Assembly (NCBI GenBank): GCA_041649015.1
Contig: JBAZNU010000006.1
Coordinates: 1 to 64,000, forward strand
DNA length: 64,000 nucleotides
Direction: 5' to 3'
DNA from: Ignavibacteria bacterium
GTDB lineage: Bacteria; Bacteroidota; Ignavibacteria; Tepidaquicellales; Tepidaquicellaceae
Below the pieces are notes generated by a model, which was not told the DNA's origin, did not search any database, and saw only the letters and a list, made by a program, of their open reading frames with translations. The translations under genes and the position numbers were made by a program. Shown here piece after piece: positions 8,734-17,565 of the stretch; within the stretch, counting starts at the first letter, position 1, and every line of letters begins with the position of its first letter.

Positions 8734-9522
8734 ATGTCAAGAATAATACCTGGTCACCTCGGAACACCTATCGGCAAACTTGGTAAAACTGTTTACCGTA
8801 GAACCAATAAGAAAGTATTTTCTTATGAACTTACTGAAGCTTTCAAAGAAACTAAATCCGAAAAAGTTATTGCCAACAGGAAAAATTTTGGCAAACTTTC
8901 AAAATTCGCTAACTTTGTCAACAAATCTGAGACTATCAAAAAAGTTTGGACTAAATCAAAGTTAAAAGGCAATGCAAGCAATCGCAGGATTTTTAAATAC
9001 AATTATAAAACGTTTCATCTTTATGGAATCAGCTCTGGAATTCATATACTCCCAACTAATATATACCTACACAATTTTAGTGCCTCACTCGACCATAATC
9101 GTCTCACTGTAAGTTTTAGTGCATACGATGTCAAAGCGGGTTTTGATAGTAAATTTGCAGACTTCAATCCGCCTTACGTTATCGTAACTGTAATTCATGC
9201 TAAAGACCCCGTCAATCCTGAAAATAAAAATGAATACCTGAATGTAATGCTCGAAGAAACAATTGAGAACATTAGATTTCAGGATGAAAAATTATTTACA
9301 CATACTTTCGATACTCCTAATGGCGCTTTCAGTTTTATCGATGACTATAATACCGTTATTGTTTTCCCGGGTCTAATCTCAATTGATGAGAATAATTACC
9401 CTGGAAAATGGGCTGAATGCCACGGCTTATACACAAAGGGATCACATCCGGAGATTATTCCTCCTAAACAACCCGTTCCAATTGAACGTCCGGGCAAAAA
9501 GTTCTTAATTGAGTATTCATAA
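8734..9522 (+). CDS. Hypothetical protein, possibly DUF6266-like
   Basis: This is a 262-residue protein with no signal peptide or membrane segment. The first 110 residues are strongly basic and begin MSRIIPGHLGTPIGKLGKTV, which recalls the N-terminus of the DUF6266 family (short start with a GxxGKxGxVVxR-like stretch). The rest looks like beta-rich, immunoglobulin-like strands. I cannot confirm the family without a profile search. It stands alone with a long 5' gap bearing a palindrome and an 11-bp array, so it is probably regulated on its own. The function is unknown. Confidence 0.7.
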   Translation: MSRIIPGHLGTPIGKLGKTVYRRTNKKVFSYELTEAFKETKSEKVIANRKNFGKLSKFANFVNKSETIKKVWTKSKLKGNASNRRIFKYNYKTFHLYGISSGIHILPTNIYLHNFSASLDHNRLTVSFSAYDVKAGFDSKFADFNPPYVIVTVIHAKDPVNPENKNEYLNVMLEETIENIRFQDEKLFTHTFDTPNGAFSFIDDYNTVIVFPGLISIDENNYPGKWAECHGLYTKGSHPEIIPPKQPVPIERPGKKFLIEYS

Positions 9523-9552
9523 ACATATATTAGTTATAATAATTTTCCATCT

Positions 9553-9577
9553 CCTTCCCAGGCTCAGCTTGGGAAGG
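9553..9577. repeat. Inverted repeat CCTTCCCA...TGGGAAGG
   Basis: Perfect 8-bp arms at 9553-9560 and 9570-9577 surround a 9-base loop, between the gene ending at 9522 and metG. No run of T follows on the plus strand, so it is more likely a small dispersed repeat than an intrinsic terminator. A related TTCCCAAGCT...GGGAA element lies on the other side of metG (11661-11683). Confidence 0.55.
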
Positions 9578-9650
9578 GTATAAATAATCTCTGTCTCTTC
9601 TTTCCAATCAACTTTTCCATTTAATCAAATCTTTGCTTTAAGTATATTAT

Positions 9651-11636
9651 ATGATGAAAAATAAGTTACTTGTAACAGCGGCTCTGCCTTACGCAAACGG
9701 ATATATTCACCTCGGTCATATTGCCGGTGCATACCTTCCTGCAGATTTATTTGTTAGGTTTAAAAGACTTTGCAATGAAGACATAATCTTTATTTGCGGC
9801 TCTGATGAACACGGTACAGCTATAGAAATATCAGCAATGAAAGAAAATGTAACTCCAAAGGAAATTATCGATCGGTACCATAATGCTAATAAAGATGCTT
9901 TCGATAAACTCGGTATTTCTTTCGATATTTATTCACGTACTTCGAACGATATTCATCATAAGACTGCTCAGGATTTTTTCTTGAATCTTTATGATAAGGG
10001 TCTTCTCATTCAGAAAACGGAGAAACAGTTATATTCTGAAAAAGATAAACGCTTTCTTGCCGATAGGTTTGTTGAAGGTACTTGCCCTATCTGCGGCTAT
10101 GAAGAAGCTCGCGGCGACCAATGCGAAAGCTGCGGTAGTAACTTAACACCGCTTGAACTTAAAAATCCAAAATCAAAGATTTCAGGAGATATTCCGGTAG
10201 TAAAAGAAGCTATAAACTTTTACTTCCCTCTTGAGCAGTTCCAACCTAAACTCGAGGATTGGATTAAAACAAAGACTAACTGGAAATCAAACGTCAAAAA
10301 TTATTGTGAAGGATGGTTCAAAACTGGTCTTAAAGACCGAGCCATCACTCGCGACCTCGATTGGGGCGTTAAAGTACCGGTGAAAGATGCTGAAGGCAAG
10401 GTCATTTATGTATGGTTCGAAGCACCCATAGGTTACATTTCTGCTACCAAAGAATATTTCATCGAACAGGATGAACCTGATAAATGGCGTAAATACTGGT
10501 GCAGTGACGATTCCCGCTTAATTCATTTCATCGGAAAGGATAATATTATTTTCCATGCAATAGTATTTCCGGCTATGCTGATGGCACATGGTGAGTTCAT
10601 TCTTCCGTATAACGTCCCCGCTAACGAGTTTCTTAATCTCGACGGTGCAAAGCTTTCAAAGAGCAAAGGACACGGTATTCTCGTTAAAGATGTTGTATCT
10701 GAGTTCAATCCCGACGTTGTGCGCTATGCAATCGCTTCAAATATGCCGGAGAACAAGGACTCTGATTTTTCCTTTAAAGATTTGCAGACAAAGAATAATA
10801 ACGAACTTGCTGCTATTCTCGGCAATTTCATAAACAGAACTGTTGTCTTTGCTAAAAACAAGTTCGAAAACAAAGTACCGGAAAGGAACACAAAATCTGT
10901 CCCTGAAATATTCGCATACATTAAAGCTCAAAAGAAATTAATAGAAGATTGCTACAATAACTATAGGTTCAGAGATGCAATAAATGAAACTATGAATATA
11001 GCGCGTGCTGCAAATAAATTCTTCAATGATTGCGAACCGTGGAAAGTAATTAAAACAGACGAAGCGAAGTGCGGAGAGATAATAAATGAATGTCTCCAGA
11101 TTGCTCACTCTCTTGCAATCGCTTTCTCACCTGTTTTACCTTTCACTTCACAGAAAATACTGAATGTTCTCGGTAAAGGAGAAGCAGATTTCGCATGGGA
11201 CCGTATCGGAGAGTTCGTGCTCCAAAGCGAAAGCGAACTCGGTAAAGATGAAATACTTTTTCCGCAAATCGAACTGCCTGCAGAAGAACAGATAAAAGAT
11301 GAGATTGAAGATAATCTTATTGCTATAGATGACTTTAAAAAAGTTAAACTTGCGACTGCTGTTGTAATTAATTCAGAGGCAGTTCCAAAAAGTAAAAAAC
11401 TGCTTAAACTCCAAGTACGTTCGGGTAAGAAAGAAAAGCAGATTGTCGCAGGTATCGCTGAACATTATACTGCGGAACAAATGATGAATAAAACGATTAT
11501 TATTGTTGATAACTTGAAACCAGCAAAACTCATGGGTCTGGAATCACAGGGAATGCTCCTTGCTGCAAAAATTGACGGCAAGTTAAAAGTGATTACTGTT
11601 GACGGTGAGTTTCCGGATGGTGCAGACGTAAGTTAA
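9651..11636 (+). CDS. metG: Methionyl-tRNA synthetase with C-terminal tRNA-binding domain
   Basis: This class I synthetase charges tRNA-Met in the cytoplasm. Its 661 residues include the HIGH motif as HLGH (20-23), a zinc knuckle with Cys145/148 and Cys158/161, and the KMSKS motif as KLSKS (334-338). A C-terminal Trbp111-like EMAP/OB domain runs from about residue 555 to the end. The full length and zinc form match the MetG1 type of Bacteroidetes and relatives. Two ATG codons occur in a row at 9651 and 9654; either could start the protein. It stands between two small inverted repeats and is followed 79 nt later by folP. Confidence 0.97.
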   Translation: MMKNKLLVTAALPYANGYIHLGHIAGAYLPADLFVRFKRLCNEDIIFICGSDEHGTAIEISAMKENVTPKEIIDRYHNANKDAFDKLGISFDIYSRTSNDIHHKTAQDFFLNLYDKGLLIQKTEKQLYSEKDKRFLADRFVEGTCPICGYEEARGDQCESCGSNLTPLELKNPKSKISGDIPVVKEAINFYFPLEQFQPKLEDWIKTKTNWKSNVKNYCEGWFKTGLKDRAITRDLDWGVKVPVKDAEGKVIYVWFEAPIGYISATKEYFIEQDEPDKWRKYWCSDDSRLIHFIGKDNIIFHAIVFPAMLMAHGEFILPYNVPANEFLNLDGAKLSKSKGHGILVKDVVSEFNPDVVRYAIASNMPENKDSDFSFKDLQTKNNNELAAILGNFINRTVVFAKNKFENKVPERNTKSVPEIFAYIKAQKKLIEDCYNNYRFRDAINETMNIARAANKFFNDCEPWKVIKTDEAKCGEIINECLQIAHSLAIAFSPVLPFTSQKILNVLGKGEADFAWDRIGEFVLQSESELGKDEILFPQIELPAEEQIKDEIEDNLIAIDDFKKVKLATAVVINSEAVPKSKKLLKLQVRSGKKEKQIVAGIAEHYTAEQMMNKTIIIVDNLKPAKLMGLESQGMLLAAKIDGKLKVITVDGEFPDGADVS

Positions 11637-11660
11637 TATTAATAAAATCCAATTTTATGA

Positions 11661-11683
11661 TTCCCAAGCTGCGATGTAGGGAA
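11661..11683. repeat. Imperfect inverted repeat TTCCC...GGGAA
   Basis: TTCCC (11661-11665) pairs with GGGAA (11679-11683), and the adjoining AAGCT/AGCTT adds partial symmetry. It is similar in sequence and placement to the element at 9553-9577, and together they bracket metG. It looks like a decayed copy of the same small dispersed repeat. Confidence 0.4.
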
Positions 11684-11715
11684 GCTTATATGTTCTTTTA
11701 ACGATAAATATTTCT

Positions 11716-12558
11716 ATGCCTTACAAATTCGGTAATAAAACATACGACCTTTTTTCCCGAACTTACATTATGGGAATACTAAACATTACACCTGATTCCT
11801 TTTCCGATGGAGGTAAGTATTTTGATGAGGATATTTTACTGCAAAAGATTATCGTCGATGCGGTTGCCATGGAAAGAGAAGGTGCCGATTTCATAGATGT
11901 TGGAGGTGAGTCAACCCGCCCGGGCTCACGTAAAATATCTGCTGACGAGGAAATTAAACGAGTCATTCCTGTAATATCAGAAATTAAAAAGCATATATCC
12001 ATTCCAATTTCAATTGATACATATAAAAGTGAAGTTGCTGACGAAGCACTTAAAGCTGGTGCAGTTATTGTAAACGATATAAGCGGTTTTCAGTTTGATT
12101 CAAAAATCGCAGAGGTGACAAGAAGATACAATGCATCCTGCATTCTGATGCACATAAAGGGAACTCCTCAGAACATGCAGATTAATCCTGTATACGACGA
12201 TCTGGTATTAGAAATTAAAGAATACTTATGCAATTCTATTTCTATAGCTAAAAATGCAAGAATAGAGCAAATTATAATCGACCCTGGTATTGGCTTCGGT
12301 AAAACGTTCTATCATAATATCGAAATAATAAAACGTATCGGCGAATTCAAATCACTCGGATACCCCATTTTACTTGGATTATCAAAGAAACGGTTTATAA
12401 ACGAAATTTATAAATCAAATACCGAAGAAAGAAACGTCGGAACTCTGTCAGCAAACATTGTCGGCATAATAAACGGTGCGAACATTTTTAGAGTACATAA
12501 TGTTTTAGAAAATAAGCGTGCTGCAATAACTACTGACTTATTAAAAAATTGTAAATAA
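11716..12558 (+). CDS. folP: Dihydropteroate synthase
   Basis: This enzyme condenses 6-hydroxymethyl-dihydropterin diphosphate with p-aminobenzoate in folate synthesis. The 280-residue TIM barrel shows the two signature regions MGILNITPDSFSDGG (about 16-30) and DFIDVGGESTRPGS (about 58-71). It also has IDTYK, NDISGF and the late IDPGIGFGK motif. Length is normal for the family. It ends 5 nt before the copper ATPase start, so the two are probably co-transcribed. No other folate gene is nearby. Confidence 0.96.
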   Translation: MPYKFGNKTYDLFSRTYIMGILNITPDSFSDGGKYFDEDILLQKIIVDAVAMEREGADFIDVGGESTRPGSRKISADEEIKRVIPVISEIKKHISIPISIDTYKSEVADEALKAGAVIVNDISGFQFDSKIAEVTRRYNASCILMHIKGTPQNMQINPVYDDLVLEIKEYLCNSISIAKNARIEQIIIDPGIGFGKTFYHNIEIIKRIGEFKSLGYPILLGLSKKRFINEIYKSNTEERNVGTLSANIVGIINGANIFRVHNVLENKRAAITTDLLKNCK

Positions 12559-12563
12559 TAAAT

Positions 12564-14810
12564 TTGATAGATAGACAGAACATTCCGGAAAACTTTGAAG
12601 CCGTATCACTTGATGTAACGGGTATGGATTGCGTTAATTGTGCCAGCAGTATAAAAACATATCTTGAGAAATTAAACGGTATTCACAATGTCGATGTTAA
12701 CTTCTCATCAGAAGTTGCTAATGTCTCCTACAATCCTAATGTTATTGGAGTAAGCGAGATTGTATCTGATATTAGAAAACTTGGATATGATGTAATTGAA
12801 GAAGAGGATGATGATGTAATCGAAAATATAAAAAAACAGAATCTTGCTTCGGAAAGAAACAACTTTATCCAGTCTGCTATTCTTACATTTTTTATAATGG
12901 TTATCTCCATGAGCGGACATGGTTGGTATGACCTTAAGTTCTCAATGAATTTCTCATTAATTCTTCAGTTATTACTCACAAGTTATGTTGTTTTTGTAAA
13001 CGGGAAAAAATTTCTTTTAGGTGCTTATAAATCCGCAAAAATACTCCGGTCGGATATGAATACTCTCGTCTCGCTTGGAGTCTTATCATCTTACATGTAC
13101 AGTTTTGTAATTTCAGCTAACCACATTTTAAGTTTGAATATAAGTGCACTTAAGAATTCACACGAAGTTTATTTCGAGACTTCTGCAATGATTATTACGC
13201 TGATTTTGATTGGAAACTATCTTGAATCTGTTTTAAAATCAAAAACTCAAATTTCAATAAAGAATCTTAAGGAACTTCAAGCTAAGTTCGTAAACATTAT
13301 ACGAAACGATGAAGAAATGCTAGTACCTTTCAAAAAAGTCAGAAAGAAAGATGTTGTGATTATCAGAACAGGCGATAAAGTGCCGGTCGACGGAATTATT
13401 CTTGAAGGATTTTGCGTTGTAGATGAAAGTGCTATGACCGGGGAAAGCGTAATGATTGAAAAGAAATCAGCAGACAAACTAATAAGCGGGACACTTGTGA
13501 AGAATGGTTTTGTTAAAATGATAGCGGAAAAAGTTGGTAATGATACAACCCTATCCAAAATCATAGCGTTAGTAAAAGAGGCTTCGAATTCAAAACCTCA
13601 GATTCAGAGACTTGCTGATAAAATTTCCTCAATATTCGTACCGGTAGTGATATCAATCTCTTTAATTACATTTATTGCATGGTATTTCGTCGTTGATGTT
13701 CCGTTTGAGGAATCACTGTTATTTGCAGTATCTGTACTCGTAATTGCGTGCCCTTGTGCACTCGGACTCGCCTCTCCAATGGCAGTCGTCATTGGTGTAG
13801 GCAGAGCCGCTGAAAATGGGATTCTTTTTAATAATGTTGAGGCTATAGAAAAACTGAATAAGATTGATACAATCTGTTTCGATAAAACCGGCACTATCAC
13901 AACAGGAGAAATGCAAATAAAATCTATAAAAACATACAATGGAACAAATAAAGATGAGTTACTTAAATACGTTTTCACAATCGAAAAATACTCAAACCAC
14001 CCTATTGCAAAATCTATTTTCAATTATTGCGTTGAAAAACAAGTTGATATATTCGACAATGTAAAAGATATAATTAATGAAAACGGTATGGGTATTTCGG
14101 GTTATGTTGAAGGCAGAAAAATACTGATAGGTAGTGTGTCTCTTCTTGATAAATATGATGTTAAGCATAATGACCTTATAACTGATTCAAACAGAAAGAA
14201 TCAGTACGTTAGCATTGATAATATTCTTGTCGGTGAAATAGAGTTTGAAGACAGAATTAAAGATGATGCAAAAGATATGCTGTCAAGGTTTAAATCGAAA
14301 TCAATAAGCATGTTTCTAATTTCAGGTGACAATGAAGATACAACTAAAATGGTAGCGAAAGAACTTAATCTGGATAATTATTCTTTTAGAACATTACCGG
14401 AGGAAAAGGAAAAGATTGTTTCCCGGCTTCAATCAGAGGGTAAGAATGTTGCAATGGTAGGTGATGGTATTAATGACGCACCTTCGCTCGCACGTGCCAA
14501 TGTTGGAATAGCTGTAGGTACAGGACAGGACATTGCAATAGACTCAGCTGATGTTATTCTGGTAAAAGGAGACCTTAATAATCTTGTGCGTTCTGTTAAC
14601 ATATCAGCGAAGACAGTTTCCATAATCAAGCAGAATATTTTCTGGGCATTCTTCTATAACGCACTGACAATCCCTGCGGCTGCAGGTGTTCTTGCACCGT
14701 TGGGTATTACTATTAGCCCGGTCCTTGCTGCAATGTTTATGGCATTTAGTGACATCATAACTGTTATGATAAACTCACTCAGACTAAAATACGTTAATAT
14801 AAATGAGTAA
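12564..14810 (+). CDS. copA: Copper-type P1B ATPase (CopA-like), TTG start
   Basis: This 748-residue heavy-metal efflux pump has one N-terminal HMA domain with CxxC (Cys23, Cys26 in GMDCVNC). It also has the actuator TGES (292-295), the CPC metal site (396-398), the phosphorylation motif DKTGT (Asp440) and the hinge GDGINDAP. The TM7 motif N-x6-YN is present. In TM8, where Cu(I) pumps usually carry MxxSS, it reads MAFSD (726-730). The start is TTG at 12564; the HMA domain requires a start upstream of the first internal ATG. Probably exports Cu(I), with the TM8 change leaving some doubt. A lipoprotein with an HMA domain follows at once. Confidence 0.92.
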   Translation: MIDRQNIPENFEAVSLDVTGMDCVNCASSIKTYLEKLNGIHNVDVNFSSEVANVSYNPNVIGVSEIVSDIRKLGYDVIEEEDDDVIENIKKQNLASERNNFIQSAILTFFIMVISMSGHGWYDLKFSMNFSLILQLLLTSYVVFVNGKKFLLGAYKSAKILRSDMNTLVSLGVLSSYMYSFVISANHILSLNISALKNSHEVYFETSAMIITLILIGNYLESVLKSKTQISIKNLKELQAKFVNIIRNDEEMLVPFKKVRKKDVVIIRTGDKVPVDGIILEGFCVVDESAMTGESVMIEKKSADKLISGTLVKNGFVKMIAEKVGNDTTLSKIIALVKEASNSKPQIQRLADKISSIFVPVVISISLITFIAWYFVVDVPFEESLLFAVSVLVIACPCALGLASPMAVVIGVGRAAENGILFNNVEAIEKLNKIDTICFDKTGTITTGEMQIKSIKTYNGTNKDELLKYVFTIEKYSNHPIAKSIFNYCVEKQVDIFDNVKDIINENGMGISGYVEGRKILIGSVSLLDKYDVKHNDLITDSNRKNQYVSIDNILVGEIEFEDRIKDDAKDMLSRFKSKSISMFLISGDNEDTTKMVAKELNLDNYSFRTLPEEKEKIVSRLQSEGKNVAMVGDGINDAPSLARANVGIAVGTGQDIAIDSADVILVKGDLNNLVRSVNISAKTVSIIKQNIFWAFFYNALTIPAAAGVLAPLGITISPVLAAMFMAFSDIITVMINSLRLKYVNINE

Positions 14811-14826
14811 AGAAAGGAAAATTTTT

Positions 14827-15198
14827 ATGAAAGCTATTTATTATCTTTCAATGATAATCTTGTTATTCGTCTTAAGCAGTTGCGGCAAAAAAACGACCAA
14901 TGAATCTTCAGGTGATAACAATACGACAGGTAAAATTGAAACAGTTGAATACAAATCAGAAAAAATGCATTGCTCCGGATGTGAAGAAACAATATCCGGA
15001 GAATTAAAGAAAATTGACGGGATTAAAGAAGTTAAAGCTGATTCTAAGTTAAAGTCTGTTAAAGTTACATTCGACGATGGCAAAACTGACAAAGATGCAA
15101 TTGCAAAGGCAATAATAGCAGCCGGATACGATGCTGAATTGAAAACACCGGTTGATGATAATACATCTGACAATAAGAATGAGGAAAAGAAGAACTGA
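14827..15198 (+). CDS. Lipoprotein with heavy-metal-associated (HMA) domain
   Basis: A longer frame opens at 14803, inside copA. I prefer the ATG at 14827 because a purine-rich stretch (14811-14820, AGAAAGGAAA) precedes it and the product then starts with a perfect lipoprotein signal (MKAIYYLSMIILLFVLSSC, lipid Cys19). The 123-residue protein has a low-complexity linker, then an HMA domain with Cys49 and Cys52 in MHCSGC, and an Asn/Lys/Glu-rich tail. It is probably a membrane-anchored metal carrier outside the cytoplasm, partner to the ATPase upstream. Its stop codon overlaps the start of the next gene by one base. Confidence 0.85.
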   Translation: MKAIYYLSMIILLFVLSSCGKKTTNESSGDNNTTGKIETVEYKSEKMHCSGCEETISGELKKIDGIKEVKADSKLKSVKVTFDDGKTDKDAIAKAIIAAGYDAELKTPVDDNTSDNKNEEKKN

Positions 15199-15884
15199 TG
15201 CATAGTAAAGTTGATTTTGACAAACATGCAGAATCTTACGAAAAACAACTTACCGAGGACCTAAAGTTTTTCGGTGAGGAGAGTAAATATTTTGCCGAAT
15301 ATAAAGTTAGAATAGTTAAGGAATGCCTTAAAAATACACCCAAAAGGATCCTGGAATATGGATGTGGTATCGGAATGAACCTGCAGTATCTCGTTGAATA
15401 TTTCCCGGATTCTAATGTACATGGATGCGATATCTCAGCAAATAGTATAGATGTAGCATCCAAGAATAATAGTTCTGTAGAATTCTTTCTTCTCGAAGAC
15501 AGCGCGATTCAAAAGTATAAAGAGTCATTTGATTTAATATTCATATCTAATGTTTTTCATCATATTGAACCCCAGTTGAGAATAAAAGCAGTATTGAACA
15601 TAAATCTCCTCTTAAAGCAAGGTGGGAATGTATTCTTCTTTGAGCATAATCCATTTAATCCGGTAACACGTCATATTGTTAACACTTGTGTCTGGGATAC
15701 TGATGCAATACTTTTGAAACCTAAGGAATCTCTTGAGCTTTTTGAAAGTGGTAGCTTTATGATTATCAGAAAACATTATACATTGTACTTTCCTGCATTT
15801 TTAAAGTTTTTAAGACCATTGGAGAAAAGCCTGTTTTTCTTACCATTAGGCGGTCAGTATTATATCTGGGCAGAGAAGATCTAG
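15198..15884 (+). CDS. Class I SAM-dependent methyltransferase
   Basis: This 228-residue protein has the SAM-binding motif I as RILEYGCGIGMNLQYL (about 50-65), an acidic motif II (HGCDIS), and a motif IV-like LIFISNVFHHIEP. There is no signal or membrane segment. It overlaps the HMA lipoprotein by one base (TGATG), which suggests translational coupling, yet the fold resembles methyltransferases of sugar or lipid pathways. It faces a minus-strand sugar cluster across only 10 nt. The substrate cannot be told from the sequence. Confidence 0.85.
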   Translation: MHSKVDFDKHAESYEKQLTEDLKFFGEESKYFAEYKVRIVKECLKNTPKRILEYGCGIGMNLQYLVEYFPDSNVHGCDISANSIDVASKNNSSVEFFLLEDSAIQKYKESFDLIFISNVFHHIEPQLRIKAVLNINLLLKQGGNVFFFEHNPFNPVTRHIVNTCVWDTDAILLKPKESLELFESGSFMIIRKHYTLYFPAFLKFLRPLEKSLFFLPLGGQYYIWAEKI

Positions 15885-15894
15885 AAATTATCTA

Positions 15895-16629
15895 TTATTT
15901 ATTTATTTTTATTCTCTTTAATTCTTCTTTGTATTCTTTTCTGAATCTATAAATTTCTCCAAAAGTTCTAAAAATAACCGACGGCCTTGCAGCTGTCGAT
16001 ACTCCGTCTAACCTTGGTAAATGTGTAACACCCATCTCAACTGTTTTATAACCTTTTAGATGAGCTTTAAGCATAATTTCAGCGTCTATAAATGCATCAA
16101 CTGATTTAATTTCTATTTCTTTAAACAGTTTTGAAGGAAAAAGTTTAAATGCACAATCAACATCCCAGTAATCAAGTCCAAATAATATTTTTAACAAGTA
16201 ATTATAACAAAGTGAAGTGAATTTTCGGTATAATGAATATTGTTTCTTCTTCCTGTACCCTACAACTATATCTGTAAACGGAAGCATTGCAACAAACTTT
16301 TTTAATTCCTCCAGATCGAACTGGTTATCCCCGTCTGTATAGAATACATAATCAAGTTTTGCACTCGTAAACCCGTCTTTAAGAGTAGCTCCGTACCCCA
16401 TATTCTTTTCATGATGCTTAACTTTTACTTTTGAAAATTTTGCTGCTAATTCATCCGCGACTTTTGCTGTGTTATCTGGACTACAATCCTCAATTATTAA
16501 TACTTCGTATTCTTTTAGCTGCATTTCTTCTAATACTTTTACAGCTTTTGTTGTAACCTTTCCAATATTCCCCTCATCAAAATAAGCGGGAAAGAACACG
16601 GATAATGTAATATCTGAATTTTTTATCAT
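15895..16629 (-). CDS. DPM1-like GT2 glycosyltransferase
   Basis: This is a 244-residue GT-A enzyme. It has the N-terminal nucleotide-binding region SVFFPAYFDEGNI, LIIEDCSPDNT, and the catalytic metal motif as YTDGDNQFDLEEL (about 98-110). It has no clear membrane helices, as in dolichyl/polyprenyl-phosphate mannose or glucose synthases. It likely charges a polyprenyl phosphate with a sugar for use by the GT39-like membrane enzyme of the same operon (17566-19146). It overlaps the epimerase upstream by 4 bases. Confidence 0.85.
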   Translation of the reverse strand: MIKNSDITLSVFFPAYFDEGNIGKVTTKAVKVLEEMQLKEYEVLIIEDCSPDNTAKVADELAAKFSKVKVKHHEKNMGYGATLKDGFTSAKLDYVFYTDGDNQFDLEELKKFVAMLPFTDIVVGYRKKKQYSLYRKFTSLCYNYLLKILFGLDYWDVDCAFKLFPSKLFKEIEIKSVDAFIDAEIMLKAHLKGYKTVEMGVTHLPRLDGVSTAARPSVIFRTFGEIYRFRKEYKEELKRIKINK

Positions 16630-17564
16630 GATTTACCCAGAATTCCTTTCAGGTAATTATATGTTAACTTAATCCCTTGATTAATGTTTGTTTTCGGAGA
16701 ATAATTCATTTCTTTGGAAATTAATGAAATGTCTAGTACATTAACGGGAACATCAAGTTTACGGCTACTAGTGTAACTTACTTTCGGTATGATTTTTGTC
16801 TCGGTTTTTATTATTTCAAGAAGTTCATTTACTGTGTATCCCAAACCAGCTCCAAGATTAAACACTTTATGTTCGCTTTTAAATTCAAGAGATTGAACAA
16901 GAGGTATAACTGCATCTTTAATGTAAACATAGTCACGTCTGACTGTACCGTCACCCCAAATTACTATCTTTTCATCAAGTAATATCTTCTTAAGAAAAAC
17001 TGGAATTACTCCCTGAGCGTACAGCGGATTTTGTCTTTCGCCGTAAGGATTGGCAAGTCTGAATATACTGTAATCTAGTCCGTACAAATAATTATACATG
17101 AAAAGATAGTCTTCAATCGTCTTCTTAATAATTCCATATGAACAAATAGGTTTCCTTGAATGAGATTCAGGTATAGGTATTGTATGCGGTACTCCGTAAA
17201 CTGTACCCCCAGAAGAAATAAAGATAAATTTCTTTATTTTTCTCTTAATAACATCCTGCAAAAGCCTTAGTGTTGACACAAGATTTGATTCCGCATCATA
17301 GACAGGATTATCATTTGATGATGCAGGGAGCGTTGAACTTACCAAATGATATATGAAATCGATTCCGTTTAAACTGCTGAGTAAATCATACTCATTATTA
17401 AAATCACCCTCAATAATATTAACTCTATCCTTGATCCTTCGAATGTTTTCTTTGGAAAAATTAATTTTATCAAATATAGTAACATTGTACCCATTATTTA
17501 ACAGCTCTTCGCTTAAATGGGATCCTATAAATCCACCTCCCCCGTAAACTATACAATTTTTCAT
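16626..17564 (-). CDS. NAD-dependent sugar epimerase/dehydratase (extended SDR)
   Basis: The Rossmann motif YGGGGFIGSHL sits directly at the N-terminus, and the YxxxK pair is visible as YGIIKK. The family includes UDP-glucose 4-epimerases. A frame extending to 17582 exists, but I start at the ATG at 17564: it lies one base after the stop of the upstream gene and gives the normal MKNCIVYGGGG start. The 312-residue length is normal. It probably makes a nucleotide sugar for the glycosyltransferases in the same operon. The exact substrate is not known. Confidence 0.85.
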   Translation of the reverse strand: MKNCIVYGGGGFIGSHLSEELLNNGYNVTIFDKINFSKENIRRIKDRVNIIEGDFNNEYDLLSSLNGIDFIYHLVSSTLPASSNDNPVYDAESNLVSTLRLLQDVIKRKIKKFIFISSGGTVYGVPHTIPIPESHSRKPICSYGIIKKTIEDYLFMYNYLYGLDYSIFRLANPYGERQNPLYAQGVIPVFLKKILLDEKIVIWGDGTVRRDYVYIKDAVIPLVQSLEFKSEHKVFNLGAGLGYTVNELLEIIKTETKIIPKVSYTSSRKLDVPVNVLDISLISKEMNYSPKTNINQGIKLTYNYLKGILGKS

Positions 17565-17565
17565 A

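Noticed and set aside
13604..14023. 139-codon open frame on the minus strand inside copA
   Set aside because: It lies wholly inside a well-supported gene in another frame, its product shows no domain, and its upstream region is coding sequence.
15884..15895. Shared terminator between the convergent genes at 15884 and 15895
   Set aside because: Only 10 A/T-rich bases separate the stops and no hairpin can be formed there.
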